This document shows positions 26,001-36,386 of a stretch of 64,000 nucleotides of DNA, in pieces (the first letter of the stretch is position 1; every line of letters begins with the position of its first letter). A model generated the notes under the pieces. It was not told where the DNA came from and ran no database searches. It worked only from the letters and a program-made list of their open reading frames with translations. The position numbers and the translations under genes are program-made. This DNA is from Mucidula mucida (Eukaryota; Basidiomycota; Agaricomycetes; Agaricales; Physalacriaceae): NCBI GenBank assembly GCA_015501055.1, contig JADNYV010000001.1, positions 620,001 to 684,000 of the forward strand, given 5' to 3'.

Positions 26001-26293
26001 TAATCAATCATCTCTTAATTCATGCACAGATTTCACCGGCTACAACAGTTCCTGATCAAGAGAGCGTTGAGCATGGTGCGAGCGAATACTTGTCCAGGAC
26101 TCAATTGCTTTTTGGAGCCTTATTGTCTCCGAGACTGCCGTCTGCACCTGTGAACGCCCAGGAGAAGCTCGGTGGGCTGCTGCCTTTTGGAATACCATCA
26201 GTCGATCAGCGCGAATTTCAACCTGTCATGGAAGTTGCAAAGTCAGCGGATGGATCACTCCCGCAAAGGTTCAATGAAATATTAGTGGCGTAG
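23092..26293 (+). CDS. COG1: Conserved oligomeric Golgi complex subunit 1 (COG1)
   Basis: This is a lobe A subunit of the COG tether, which retains and recycles Golgi glycosylation enzymes. A Ser-rich leader precedes the Vps51/COG1 block DELFAKYTVSEVKFVQHQLR, DADAKQEELRLMVGERYRDLL and TSIISMAHSS. Helical segments follow: LWRLIERKKYFAAAWLYLLSD, QFPLIGRQWEAV and LTLHLLDSRPLTETL. There are many introns, at least nine. The reading frame holds across all those I traced in the 5' half, and the last exon ends at 26293. The protein is about 900 residues, in the fungal range. The start is taken at ATG 23092 because the upstream in-frame segment lies in the RSC9 3' flank. Confidence 0.87.
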
Positions 26294-26676
26294 GTTATAG
26301 ATATACAGTATTGACAATCCTATCCTACAGTAATAGCAGGCGATCCAGTGCAAGGACTGTTCCGGTACGTGTGGCGTCTATCATCGACTATCGAAGACGC
26401 GTGCACATGTGGTCAATACAAATTACAATGCGAATGTTGCGAACAATCAATGGATTCCGCAGAATGAATCCGTGATGTGCGCGAAAGCGGAAAAAGTCAG
26501 GGACGGAAAAAGTGACTGAGCAAACACTCTGTCGTCAACATATACATGATGAAATATGTTTTGACAGCCAAATTCCTCCTCCTCCTCCAACCCCATCGCC
26601 CACTAGAGCCATTCTTTTACCTTCTCGAGTTGGATGCAGTATTGAGTCTTGGACGTTCCTCCGGGGAAGAACCTCG
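26294..26676. other. Intergenic COG1 to 7TM gene
   Basis: These 383 bp hold the 3' flank of COG1 and the 5' flank of the 7TM gene. I see no gene, repeat or RNA here. Confidence 0.4.
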
Positions 26677-28250
26677 ATGAGCTCGTCTCCCGGCGGTCAG
26701 CACAGTCCCGATCCTGTCATAATTAGGCGCCCTCGCTCATGGCATCATAGAAGAAATCGAAGCGTTCAATGGCACTTGAAGTACATCTACATCGCGCTGC
26801 ACATCGCCGGCGCCCAGATCGGTCTGCCCATCCTCATCCTCACATTCGCTTTGTCCAAGGCCATCCACCGACACCCCACCGTCGTCAACTTGTGGATCAC
26901 CTGGGTTATATATTCTGTATCTTACTGTATATTGTGAGTTTCTTATGGCGCTTGTGTGTTGAGTTTTTTCTTTCTGACGGCCCGCTAGACTTTATAGCGG
27001 TCAAAGCGGTACTTCGTACCCTCCTACATCTCTCTGTCTGGCGCAGTCGGCTTTGATTCATGGCGGGCCGCCGATGTGCGTTATTCTGATATCCAACGGT
27101 TTCGTGCTGAAGATGATTAGGTCTGGCACCGCCGGATTAATGGTTGTGTACCAGGCGCGTCACCATGATATGCAGTCCTGTCGCGACGTGAAACTCATGA
27201 GCCCGCTACATTAGATTTGGAATACTTTCAAGGAACCTGTCCAGTTTCACGGAGCTCCCTCGAATAGACGTTGGTCTCTGAACGTTAAAATTGTGTGTAT
27301 TAGTTTTGTTTGTTCTAGACGCCACATCCTGACCTTCCGATAGTGCCTCGGAATACCCTACCTTGTATTAGTGACATTTACGATAGCCTCCGCTGTGGTA
27401 TGTTCTTACTGAGATGGTAATGCTGGAGTCACTGACCGAATCCAGCTTGGAGCCAAATATCCCGAGAAGATCTACATTTCACCCAGTGGTCTCTATTGCA
27501 CCATGCATGACCTCGGAGCCTTGTCAGTATTATCTGGCTGAGTGGTACATGGATTACTCACCTCTAACTAGCGCGCGTTATGGTGTCCCCGTGTTTTCCG
27601 CTGTCGTGGTAGGCCTAGTCATTATACTGGAAGGTGCTTGACCTTTGTTCTATTATTCGAATTCCGAGCTGATCACGACGCCTAGGAGTCATCCTTATAC
27701 GATATTATCGCATGTGGTCACAGATATCCAGAGGTTTTCCGTTGGCTACGAGGAGAACATCTCTTTCATTGATCTTGCGGGTGATCTTGTTTAGTTTGTA
27801 CTCGGTTGTCGTGTTCAGGTGCGTCCGCCTTTAGTTAGGCGGCCTCTTCATCCTGACCACGCCCTATGCAGTGTTGCGATCTCTTTCATGTCGAACTACT
27901 CGCGAACGGTAGCATGGCCTTACATGGTTGAAGCCTCAGGTATGATGTTTCTTCAGGCGATGTGTTCATGCTGACCGAGTACTAGTCCCACTTTGCGCTG
28001 TCGTCATATTTGGAAGTCAACGTGTCAGTCACAGTTTGGTCAAGGAATAACGCACCTAACTCTTCAGAATCACTAGGACTTTTTTGATGTATGGTGCTTT
28101 TGGCGACACGAACGACCGCCAGCTAAGGTGTCGGACAGTACGTTCTCCGTGGGGACCAATAATAAGAATAATAGTCTCGGGACACCGTCTTCCCCAACAG
28201 CATTAGTATTTAGGACTTCTCCTGCACATATTCTTTCATCTCCGGTTTAA
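26677..28250 (+). CDS. Seven-transmembrane protein, GPCR-like, agaricomycete family
   Basis: The family is not named, but the topology is clear. After a short polar N-terminus (MSSSPGGQHSPDP) there are seven hydrophobic segments: IYIALHIAGAQIGLPILIL, LWITWVIYSVSYCILLYSG, SLCLAQSALIHGG to MVVYQ, GIPYLVLVTFTIASAV, GVPVFSAVVVGLVIILEG, LSLILRVILFSLYSVVVF and SVPLCAVVIFGSQ. A cytoplasmic tail begins DFFDVWCFWRHERPP. It is unlike STE3 pheromone receptors in the parts I can compare. About eleven short introns occur. One (27155-27214) has GC as donor, preceded by CAG. With it, VVYQ joins IWNTFKEP. The stop TAA is at 28248-28250. A sensory role is only inferred from topology. Confidence 0.75.
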
Positions 28251-28439
28251 TAGAGATGATATACAACATGCATGTATATGGCGAATGATACGTGGCGGCA
28301 CGAGTTAATGAAACCTTTCTCGACGTCGCGCAGAGCATGCCGAGCCCTCAGAGATACAGCACAGATCGCGTCTCACAGAGTGATGATTTGTTCCGACAGG
28401 TGCATACAATAGGGTACCGAAAACGAATGAAATGTAGGA

Positions 28440-28849
28440 TTAAGCTCCCCCGCTGTATAGTCGCCTGAGTCGTGAACGATGGCAGAGGAATGAAGACATA
28501 CACTAGAATGTTGTTGCTGATGAAGCGTAAGTAACTTGACGTGTTAGAATGGTATGGGGCTCACATGGGTATATGGATGAGCTTGACGAAGTACCCAATG
28601 AAGCCCATGACAGCGAATCCGACCGCGACTGCCCTGCAGATTTGAAGGTATTCTATGGTATTATGAGAAAGGTGAGGTATGTGAGCAGAAAGCTCAGAAA
28701 CCTTTGGATGAGGGTTTTGTGCAACGTGTAAGGAACTACAACAAAAGGTTAGCAACGACTAGAGGTGGAGACGACAAGCAACGCACCTGGTTTCCGTCGC
28801 GCGCAAATTGCTGTGGGATCTCGATGAATTCGCGTATTTTGTCAGACAT
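28440..28849 (-). CDS. SSS1: Protein transport protein Sec61 subunit gamma (SSS1)
   Basis: This is the small tail-anchored subunit of the ER Sec61 translocon. Five exons join to about 70 residues. [21 protein letters not shown] is the cytosolic helix, followed by [11 protein letters not shown], then [20 protein letters not shown] and [18 protein letters not shown]. The match to the human protein is close over the whole length, including RCTKP, VGFA(V/I)MGFIG and [12 protein letters not shown]. The last two coding exons are tiny: 15 nt (NNIL part) and 13 nt including the TAA at 28440-28442. The alternative acceptor of the last intron would give a longer tail. I chose the one that yields the conserved ending. 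The start codon is 160 bp from the divergent PPR gene. Confidence 0.95.
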
Positions 28850-29008
28850 GGCGGTGGAGGTGAGAGGGAGAGAGACGTGTTTGATGATGTGGTCAATTCA
28901 GGACTACTTTCTCACGGCACCAGCTTTCCTTCCAGCCAATCGTGCACGAGTGTGTCTAGTCCCTCGTATTTGCTATCAGCACTCACATGTCTCTTTCAGC
29001 CCGCATGA

Positions 29009-31330
29009 ATGTCCTTGCGCACCGCTCTCCGCCTCGGAGCCAGCAGCGGCGCAATCCGCCTTCGTTCTCCTTGTAGCCCGCTTTCATGGCGCCTCTGGTC
29101 GCGTCTTCTAGCGACACACGCGCACGACAACTTTTGTGAACAAAGAATTGAAGAATTTGCTGCCGTTTACAGAAAATCCGCGACCAAGCGCGATGACATC
29201 CACAACCACTACCCCAGTCTTGTCTCTACTGTCAAATGGTCGCTGTCCAACGACCCCAAGCTGACCGTGACTTCCCCTCCCGAATCATATACACAACAAC
29301 TCAATGCCATGCTCGAAGTCTTGGCTCTCTCCGCGTCCCCGACAGATCTTAAACTCATAGATAAACTTCTTGAAGACATGCCCGTCGTTTTCCTCATGCA
29401 TCCGAACACGGAAACACACAACCTCATCCTTCGCGCGCTCATAAAGGCCAATAAAATTCCTACTGCGGTGAACTGGATTAGCAACATAGCCAAGAAGCCA
29501 GGAGATGTTTTTCCAACACTCTTTCAGTACCACATGATACTCGAGGCGTGCATGGGTAAAGAGACTCCCAATTATCTGCTCAGCATCATTCGTAAAATGC
29601 GTAGTTCTGGTTGCCCTCCCACTCAAGAAACGTACGCGTTCGTTATCCGCGCCCTCTGGGAGCAACACGACAATGCGACCGCGTACAGAACGCGACCGAG
29701 CCTCCTCACTTTCCGATCATTGATCAAGGATATGACAGAGGACGGACTCTCCGGTCAGTACGAAATTGCAGACATGCTTTATGACGGGTATGCGTCACGA
29801 GGTTTCATGTCGGACGCTGCAACCATTCTTCAGGATTATATGGCATCGGGAGAGGAAAATGTGGTGGTCGAAGAACAACAGAGGTTTCTTGAACTGTGTA
29901 GCCAGCTGTCGGAGGCTGCACAAAAGGGAGGAGTCCATTCCGCTCTCAACCTCTTTGTGCAGCTCAGGCCCGGTGACTGGATGAGCGAAACGAGCGCAGA
30001 TTGGCAGGTCAAGGTTCCCGCACGGAGGATGCTTAGGGCGATCCTCCGCAAATCATCCTCCGTAGCGGATCTCACGCGTGCCGAAGAAGTGACGGGCATA
30101 AAAGCGTCACTCTTTCACTGGACAGATCTGATAACAAATGCGGTACGCCGGGCCAACGTCTCTGGAGCCATCGAGATTTACGAAACAGCCAAAGCCGCTG
30201 GGATTACGCCAGACGCGCCTATGGTCGGCCCAATCATACAGGCATTGTGCTACAAACACGAAGAAGCCTCGTATCTCTCTGCTCTGGCGATATACAATGA
30301 GCTGAAAGTTTCTCAACCTCTTGTCGGGTATCGAGAGAAGGATAGCAGGATGGATCGGTCGAAGGGCCCGGACCTCAATGTCTACCAGAACCTCATGCGG
30401 GGGCTTTCACACGTCGCCGCTTCACTGCCGAATGCGATGGAACTTCTCGAGCAACTCACCAGTGACATGAAAGCGCGAGATATTCCACTGTTCACCGTGT
30501 CTGGCGCCAAAATTGTCATCCTAATGCACCAGACATCCTCCGAGGATCAGGCTTTCGCTATATACGAGAAGTATAAGAAGGATTTGGACTCGCCGGGCTA
30601 CATTGAAGTCCTTAATGGTTTCAGCAGTCTCACATACGGCAAGCGCGTCCACAACCCTTCTCTCGTCAGGTATTTCCAGATCGCCAACGACATGAAGCGC
30701 GCCGGTTTACCGCCGATGTCCGACCGTGTCTTTACCACTCTCCTTAGCACTTACAGCAAAATAGTCACACAGCTACGCAAGAACGGTCAAGATGCTCACG
30801 ATTACCTCCGGAGCATACAGACCAGTGTTCGCCGTATACATGATCTCATTACTCTCGAGGCAGCACTGTCGCCGAGTGCTGTCATGTGGAATACCGTGAT
30901 GGACTTGTATCAGCGTCTGGGCTGTTATGGAGATGCATATAGGGTCTGGGAGCAGATGCTCTTCTCCGGGCGGTACGACGAGGCCAGTGTTAGCATCATC
31001 TTCGATGTCTGTGCATTCTCCGGTTCATCGTATTCCTTGCGACAAGCGCTATCGCGCTTGGAGGCGGACAAGTACAAGCTGAACAAGAGAAACTGGGACA
31101 GTCTTGTTGAAGCCTACTTGCGATTGGGTATGCCCAACGAAGCGGCGAAAGCAGTGTGTCTGGAAATGCCGAAAAACGATGTCCAGCCAGATCAAACGAC
31201 GGTGCGGACGTTGCTTAATCTTGCATCGGAAGACAAGGATCTGTTCAACGCGATTCAGCAGCGTGTGGAGAAGTATTTACCTGGGGAGTGGGGGAAACTT
31301 CCAGCGAAATTCCGGGAGCCCATGGTGTAG
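29009..31330 (+). CDS. Mitochondrial pentatricopeptide-repeat (PPR) protein
   Basis: A single-exon gene of 773 codons. The N-terminus (MSLRTALRLGASSG, then SPLSWRLWSRLLATHAHD) is rich in Arg, Ser and Leu without acidic residues, as in a mitochondrial presequence. The body is a series of degenerate 35-residue helical pairs, for example TETHNLILRALIKANK, TQETYAFVIRALWEQ, AVMWNTVMDLYQRLG and NKRNWDSLVEAYLRLG. Fungal PPR proteins bind mitochondrial transcripts or act in ribosome assembly and translation. The exact target cannot be read from the sequence. The lack of introns is unusual among its neighbours. Confidence 0.82.
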   Translation: MSLRTALRLGASSGAIRLRSPCSPLSWRLWSRLLATHAHDNFCEQRIEEFAAVYRKSATKRDDIHNHYPSLVSTVKWSLSNDPKLTVTSPPESYTQQLNAMLEVLALSASPTDLKLIDKLLEDMPVVFLMHPNTETHNLILRALIKANKIPTAVNWISNIAKKPGDVFPTLFQYHMILEACMGKETPNYLLSIIRKMRSSGCPPTQETYAFVIRALWEQHDNATAYRTRPSLLTFRSLIKDMTEDGLSGQYEIADMLYDGYASRGFMSDAATILQDYMASGEENVVVEEQQRFLELCSQLSEAAQKGGVHSALNLFVQLRPGDWMSETSADWQVKVPARRMLRAILRKSSSVADLTRAEEVTGIKASLFHWTDLITNAVRRANVSGAIEIYETAKAAGITPDAPMVGPIIQALCYKHEEASYLSALAIYNELKVSQPLVGYREKDSRMDRSKGPDLNVYQNLMRGLSHVAASLPNAMELLEQLTSDMKARDIPLFTVSGAKIVILMHQTSSEDQAFAIYEKYKKDLDSPGYIEVLNGFSSLTYGKRVHNPSLVRYFQIANDMKRAGLPPMSDRVFTTLLSTYSKIVTQLRKNGQDAHDYLRSIQTSVRRIHDLITLEAALSPSAVMWNTVMDLYQRLGCYGDAYRVWEQMLFSGRYDEASVSIIFDVCAFSGSSYSLRQALSRLEADKYKLNKRNWDSLVEAYLRLGMPNEAAKAVCLEMPKNDVQPDQTTVRTLLNLASEDKDLFNAIQQRVEKYLPGEWGKLPAKFREPMV

Positions 31331-31671
31331 CATATGAATATTCTTAGGGTGCTACATTACAAGCAAAAGAGAAGAATATATTATAGTCAATGATCTATGG
31401 CATTAACGCCAGGCCGTCGAGACATGCATATCTAGAGAATCCAAAGACGGCGTCAGAGTGCACGCTAGATAAAGTAATCAGGATCACATTGCGACGACGA
31501 GCACTGGGCGTACATTGGTTCTGGTTCTCGCGTGTCGGTGACGCCGTGCAATCCGTTGGCATCTATGTCACGAGCAATCGCGCGAAAGGCTTCTCCGGGC
31601 GTCCTAGCTTTGACCTCCGTAATTTTGCTAAGAGAGGTTGGAGTAAATCAATCAGAGATTGAGGTATCAAA
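31331..31671. other. Intergenic between convergent PPR and ARMH3-like genes
   Basis: These 341 bp are the convergent 3' flanks. The plus-strand ORF at 31390-31662 has no recognisable motif and is not called. Confidence 0.35.
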
Positions 31672-33965
31672 TTACTGCTCATAAAATTGCGCCGTAGTAA
31701 TCAGCTTCATTAAGACTTCTGTAGGCTGTTGCTGATTTAATGAATGTCGTTTGTTTGTCGCTTCGGGCATGGCAAGTTTCTTCATCAAGACCGCTTGGCT
31801 CTGAAGATCGGATGACGAACGAACGAGCTCGTACTGGATAGTCCTAAGCCAGGAATTACACATTGGAAAGGAAAACTTACAATGAGCTCATGTATCGCAC
31901 GCGGTGTTGGCAGAAAGAATTCAGATTTGGATAGACAGAGGTTCAAGAGTAATACGGTCTGAGAATTGGTCAGACAAAGTAATTGGAACGAAAGCAACAC
32001 GAACCTCTGTGATGAGCTGCTCTACCCCTCCAGTCGTTAGAAGACTGTCCAGTTTGTAGCCAAAAAGTGGAGAAGTCCGAACAACGCGCTCCAAAATTCC
32101 TTCCATGAGTATTCTAAAGTCCAAAGACTCATGGGTTACTCGTACTTGGGATGGAATAGCACACCGACCTAATCGATTCCGCGTTTTCTGCAAGTAGAAA
32201 ACAATTCTGTGACAGATCCAGATACATTTTCTGACAGATATACTTATGAGCTGCAGAGTTTTGCTTGGTGTCACACTCACATATAGAGTTGGACCTCTAG
32301 CCGTATGTGCAAATTGTGGCGTAGCCAGAGTACACAACAATCGAATAGGGCGCATATTGGAGGGCGGCCCGTCCGTGCTGGAGCGGGAAGAAGTGGTAAA
32401 CGCTGAAAGAAAAAAGTCAACTTCGCAGCATTAGCGGTTGCAGGTAACGATAAAACAAACCTGCCGACATAAACGTATGTATTGCTTGCATGGTCTGGAA
32501 AAGACAGTCAAGGCCGCGTCGTTCTCTACAAGTGCCAAAAGTACGCTTAGGCCGAGGCCTGCGTATGCTATAGAGCGAGGCTGAGATGTCGACGTGGCGT
32601 GAGTTAGAAGATACGAGAGAGCGATATGATCGTCAACGGTGGATGATATTGGCTGTCCTCGTCCGATAGACTTTCTAGAAAGATGGAAGAAAAGAGCATG
32701 TTGCCACGGAGGAATTCGTAGAGTGGAAGGAGAATGACAGTCGCTTCGATGGGTCTGAGAATGCATTTCAGTGATAGTACTGGCTTCAGAAGTAATAAGG
32801 TAGCGTACTGGCTCTTGAAGAGCTCACGCGGTGTATCTACCGGCGTTGATGAAAGAGCGCGATCCGGACGAAGTGAAGTGATAAACGTATTAAAAGTCGC
32901 GGCTAGGGTGGGAGACAAGTCATCGTCTGAAATCTCCTGATATTGCCTGGATGACGGGTGAGTCGAACAACATGGACAGTGAACAACATATTTACTTTAT
33001 TGACGTTGTTAGCGCAAAATTAGCAGCCCAGCAGATCTTTCGCATTAAGTCTTGGTCATCGGAATCCTTGATTCGCGACAGATATGGATTGAGCTTTGCA
33101 GCATCTGATTTATGGAAGTCTGCTAGTATGGCAAGAAGAAGAACCGCTTCGAACGTATATTGTTCAGTATCTGAGTTCTTGATGAACTGTAGCGATGCGT
33201 AAGTTAAGGTCAAGGCATCAGGAAGAGGATGTTCACAGAGGCTATGGACGGAAACAGGTCACGTCGAAGAAAATAAGCAGCTGGACTCAGTTGCGCTACC
33301 CCACACAGAAATATCAGACTAAGTTGGAGGGCAGCGTGGCGGATTTGAGCTAGAATATTGTGAGATGGCGGCCGTTATTCTCCCTCGGCATAGGTGGGTC
33401 CTTACCCGGACGATCCGAGTTCATGAACGCCTCATTGACAAAGTCGACAAAGCTCTACTGACTTTTCAGCGACGTTCCATGTTGTAACGAGCTTCATGCA
33501 CCATGAAGAATGCGTCACTATTTCTGACACCGCCTGCGAAAATCTCCATCGCCTCCCATCCCGTCAGGTTCTTTTCCAATAAACATTTAGTTAAAATGCC
33601 GAGAGTCTGCAAGACGTGCAGTGTCGTTTCTTCGTCCTTCGAGGAATCTCTGGAGTACTCCAAGCCGAAAGAAAAGAGTTCATTCAGAGGTTTCTACTGG
33701 ACTCACGCGTAAGCTTGACCTCGCGGTTCGAAATGAGCAATGCAACCTTCAGAGGTCCGAGGCAAGCATGTGTCGGGATCTTTCTCAGTTCCTGTTCAAG
33801 ATAATCTCGGTTGACAGAAAGCAGAAAGAGACTTGAGTAGAACTGCGCAGGTTCTTCCTTGGGGCTGATGTCGCTCGCTCCAAGCCCAGAGAGCAGACGG
33901 GAGTAGATCGTAATGAATTTGGATTGTCCAACAGAACTCGGTGACGGATGATGGCGGGTGTTCAT
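31672..33965 (-). CDS. ARMH3-like (DUF1741) armadillo-like helical protein
   Basis: Blocks match the metazoan ARMH3 (C10orf76) family: AQFYSSLFLLSVNRDYLEQEL corresponds to the FWEELFLMKVN region. ETTLHVLQTLGILTKCLLEKN and AMEIFAGGVRNSDAFF follow, and YEAVLLLAILADFHKSDAAKLNPYLSRIKD corresponds to the YDAVVLLALLVNYRK region. In animals the protein acts at the Golgi with PI4KB and GBF1. Numerous introns break the gene into short exons, and I did not resolve each one. The 3' end (TAA at 31672-31674 after TTAQFYEQ) and the 5' end are less certain than the core. The ATG at 33965 follows a CCTATAG that looks like an intron acceptor, so an extra upstream exon is possible. Confidence 0.7.
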
Positions 33966-34764
33966 CTATAGGCAAGAAAGATACAGGACGAGTTGCAGAA
34001 TCGAATCTCAAGGAGATGGACGTGGCCAAAAAGCAAGCCGGGGATGTCGGTCCGACAGTCAAGGGCCAGATAGTCGCGCCTTGTATCAGCTTGTATCATC
34101 CTGGTATCATCCCATCATCTCATACAGGTGCTTTTCAGGAACGTCTGAGCAGGAAATGATTCACCTTTTGCCTTTCTTTTTCTTTTTCTGCTCTCTGACG
34201 CGTCGTCACAGCTCAAAATGCTCCCGCGAATTCGCAGGATATCTGGTAGTACGCGTTGAAGATATCGATGCAGTTGCGAGATCACCATATACATAGGGCC
34301 CCATGACAAAGACCCAACTACCCACTCTCAAGTTGAGCGCCGTCAATGTAGAGCTGCCGTGGGGTGTATTGAGCACTTGACTTTATGTATCGCGATCTTC
34401 ACAGTTGATTTGTCGCGATGCTATAATTCAAAATGTATCATCTCAGGTCTGTTGTCTCGGGAATTAATTCTGAGGTCGTTTACTGGCATTTAGCTATGTC
34501 GTGACTCTTCTTGCAATCAGAAGTCGACAACGGGGGTGTCCAGTGGGGACTGCATGCGCACGCGTCAGCCTTCCCGCAGCGCTTCATCACGAATATTCTG
34601 TCTTTCTGCTACCAGATTCTGTATCAGATATCATCCGTGAAGCAAGTAATGCAAGTATACAGAGCCCGCTAAACAGCTTTAATTTAATACCACAGGCAAA
34701 GAATAGAGTAGCGTAAACATATTTTGAAGCAGTGTACAACTCAGAAGAAAAAACCGTGACATCA
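33966..34764. other. Intergenic region, ARMH3 5' side
   Basis: These 799 bp run from the ARMH3-like 5' end to the 3' end of the TMEM115-like gene. A pyrimidine-rich run (TTTCTTTTTCTTTTTC) is at about 34171-34187. An upstream ARMH3 exon may lie here. Nothing else is recognised. Confidence 0.35.
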
Positions 34765-36114
34765 TTACCGACTATCCGAGTTCTCTGACTCGCCTACATC
34801 TACTTCCCCTACACTCTTTTTGGTGACATGATTATTCGGTGCAACAGCAGCGGAGGGCATGGCGGGTGCGTCGGGCCGCGGCGCAGCTGCAATTGGAGGA
34901 GGACGGGGGCTCTGCGTAGCCACGCCATTCGGTGTTGCGGATGAGGGGCCGGGAGAGGCATTGTTGGCGAGCCTTTGGTCAAGAGCCTTGAGAGCCATTG
35001 CCCTGCAACTCAACTTCAGTAACATGATGAGTAGATGAACAGAGTGTACATACCGTCGCCTTTCGGCCTCTGCCCGAGCACTACCAGGGACTTGACTGTA
35101 TGTGCCACTTTCTAGGTCACCATGAGAAGCAGGAATGAGGTGGAAACGATTCGCCCAATAGAAAACGAAGTTTCCAAGCATGGACAATGGGGTACTGGAA
35201 TGGAAAATCAGTATCATAGGGGATAAATGAAGGATTTGGCGCACTGCACGAATGGGGGAAACCATGAAATAAGCGAGAACGTTTCGCTGCGGTCGCCATA
35301 AGAATCAGTACCTCCGACCGTCTCGCTAGTGTTCTTCTTGTAGAAGCGAAGATATATCCATCCCACGAACCAACCGAATTGGATAATAATCCATGGACAC
35401 TGGAAGCCCAAGAAAGTCATCACCGTTGAGACGGTCAAGTATGCCATTGGGAGATTCTGAAAACAAGATGAATTCTCGTAAGGAGGAATCAGCATGTCTG
35501 CTCACTTTTACACGCGTCTTGATGACGCCCATTAATTGAACTTGATGCTCGGGAATCAATTGAGTAAAAGCGACGAGAATGGCGATTTGCAGCGACATTT
35601 GCCCGTGGTATTCCATGCCGTATCTGTATACCCCATGAGATTTTGAATGAGTGTAGAACAAAAGTACAAACAAGAACATGTCCGCATTTCTAGTTGCAAT
35701 GAATTCTATCCAGTTGAACCCAAACCCGATGATATTGGAAAACCCGACGACCGCGACGATGAACTTGACGGTTTCAATGCTTCCCCAAAGACGCTCCAGA
35801 TATCGTAACGACGCGGGAACGAAGATGAGCGTCCCGATAAACTGGGGGTAGGCGGAGATTTATGAGCGACTGGGACACGCAGTGAACGACATACGCACCT
35901 CGGGAATGCTCGTTTCAACTACAGCCGACGTGACGAACGTCCATGGATAAAATACACTCGATCCCGGTATTAAAGTGAGATAAGGTGTGGACTCGACTCC
36001 TTGCCATTTTAGCCAGGCGTAAAATAGAGAACCAACAATGGTGGCCGCAGTAAACAACCGCGTAACGACGGGAACTGACGAGATGAACGTCAGAGGGGAT
36101 GATAACATGGCCAT
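34765..36114 (-). CDS. TMEM115/DUF1751 rhomboid-like Golgi membrane protein
   Basis: This is a polytopic membrane protein of the DUF1751 family (human TMEM115), a catalytically dead rhomboid relative of the Golgi. ATG 36114 gives MAMLSSPLTFISSVPVVTRL, followed by the first membrane segment. The family blocks are YLTLIPGSSVFYPWTFVTSAVVET, RYLERLWGS, NIIGFGFNWIEF and YHGQMSLQIAILVAFTQLIPEHQVQ. FLGFQCPWIIIQFGWFVGWIYLRFYK and FYWANRFHLIP complete the conserved core. The cytosolic tail is Pro/Ala/Asn-rich and disordered. There are several introns; the stop TAA is at 34765-34767. Human TMEM115 associates with the COG complex, and COG1 lies 12 kb away. The gene is divergent from the wax-synthase gene. 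Confidence 0.87.
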
Positions 36115-36386
36115 GGCTGGACGGAGAGCGGCAGCAGCACAGCACTCAACGATTCAGCGTGCTGGTAGGTCGGAAGGCGCAGTGAACACGTGAGAGTGCC
36201 TTTCGAATGCCTTTTTTGGAAGGAGGCGCCGAGGCGGGAGATGCCGCGCGTCAAGGTCAGAGACTCGGAGTCAGCAATGCCGACTGCGGCTTGCCGCGGA
36301 CTTACCTGGAACACGAAAGGCAGGGTAATTGCCAATATTTATTCATTCTCTGTTTCGCTCTCAACCTTGTCGTCAACCTTCAGCCC

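Noticed and set aside
33715..33740. tRNA T-arm-like GGTTCGAA
   Set aside because: The flanks do not pair into a T-stem, and no acceptor or anticodon arm can be built around it. It lies inside the ARMH3-like gene.
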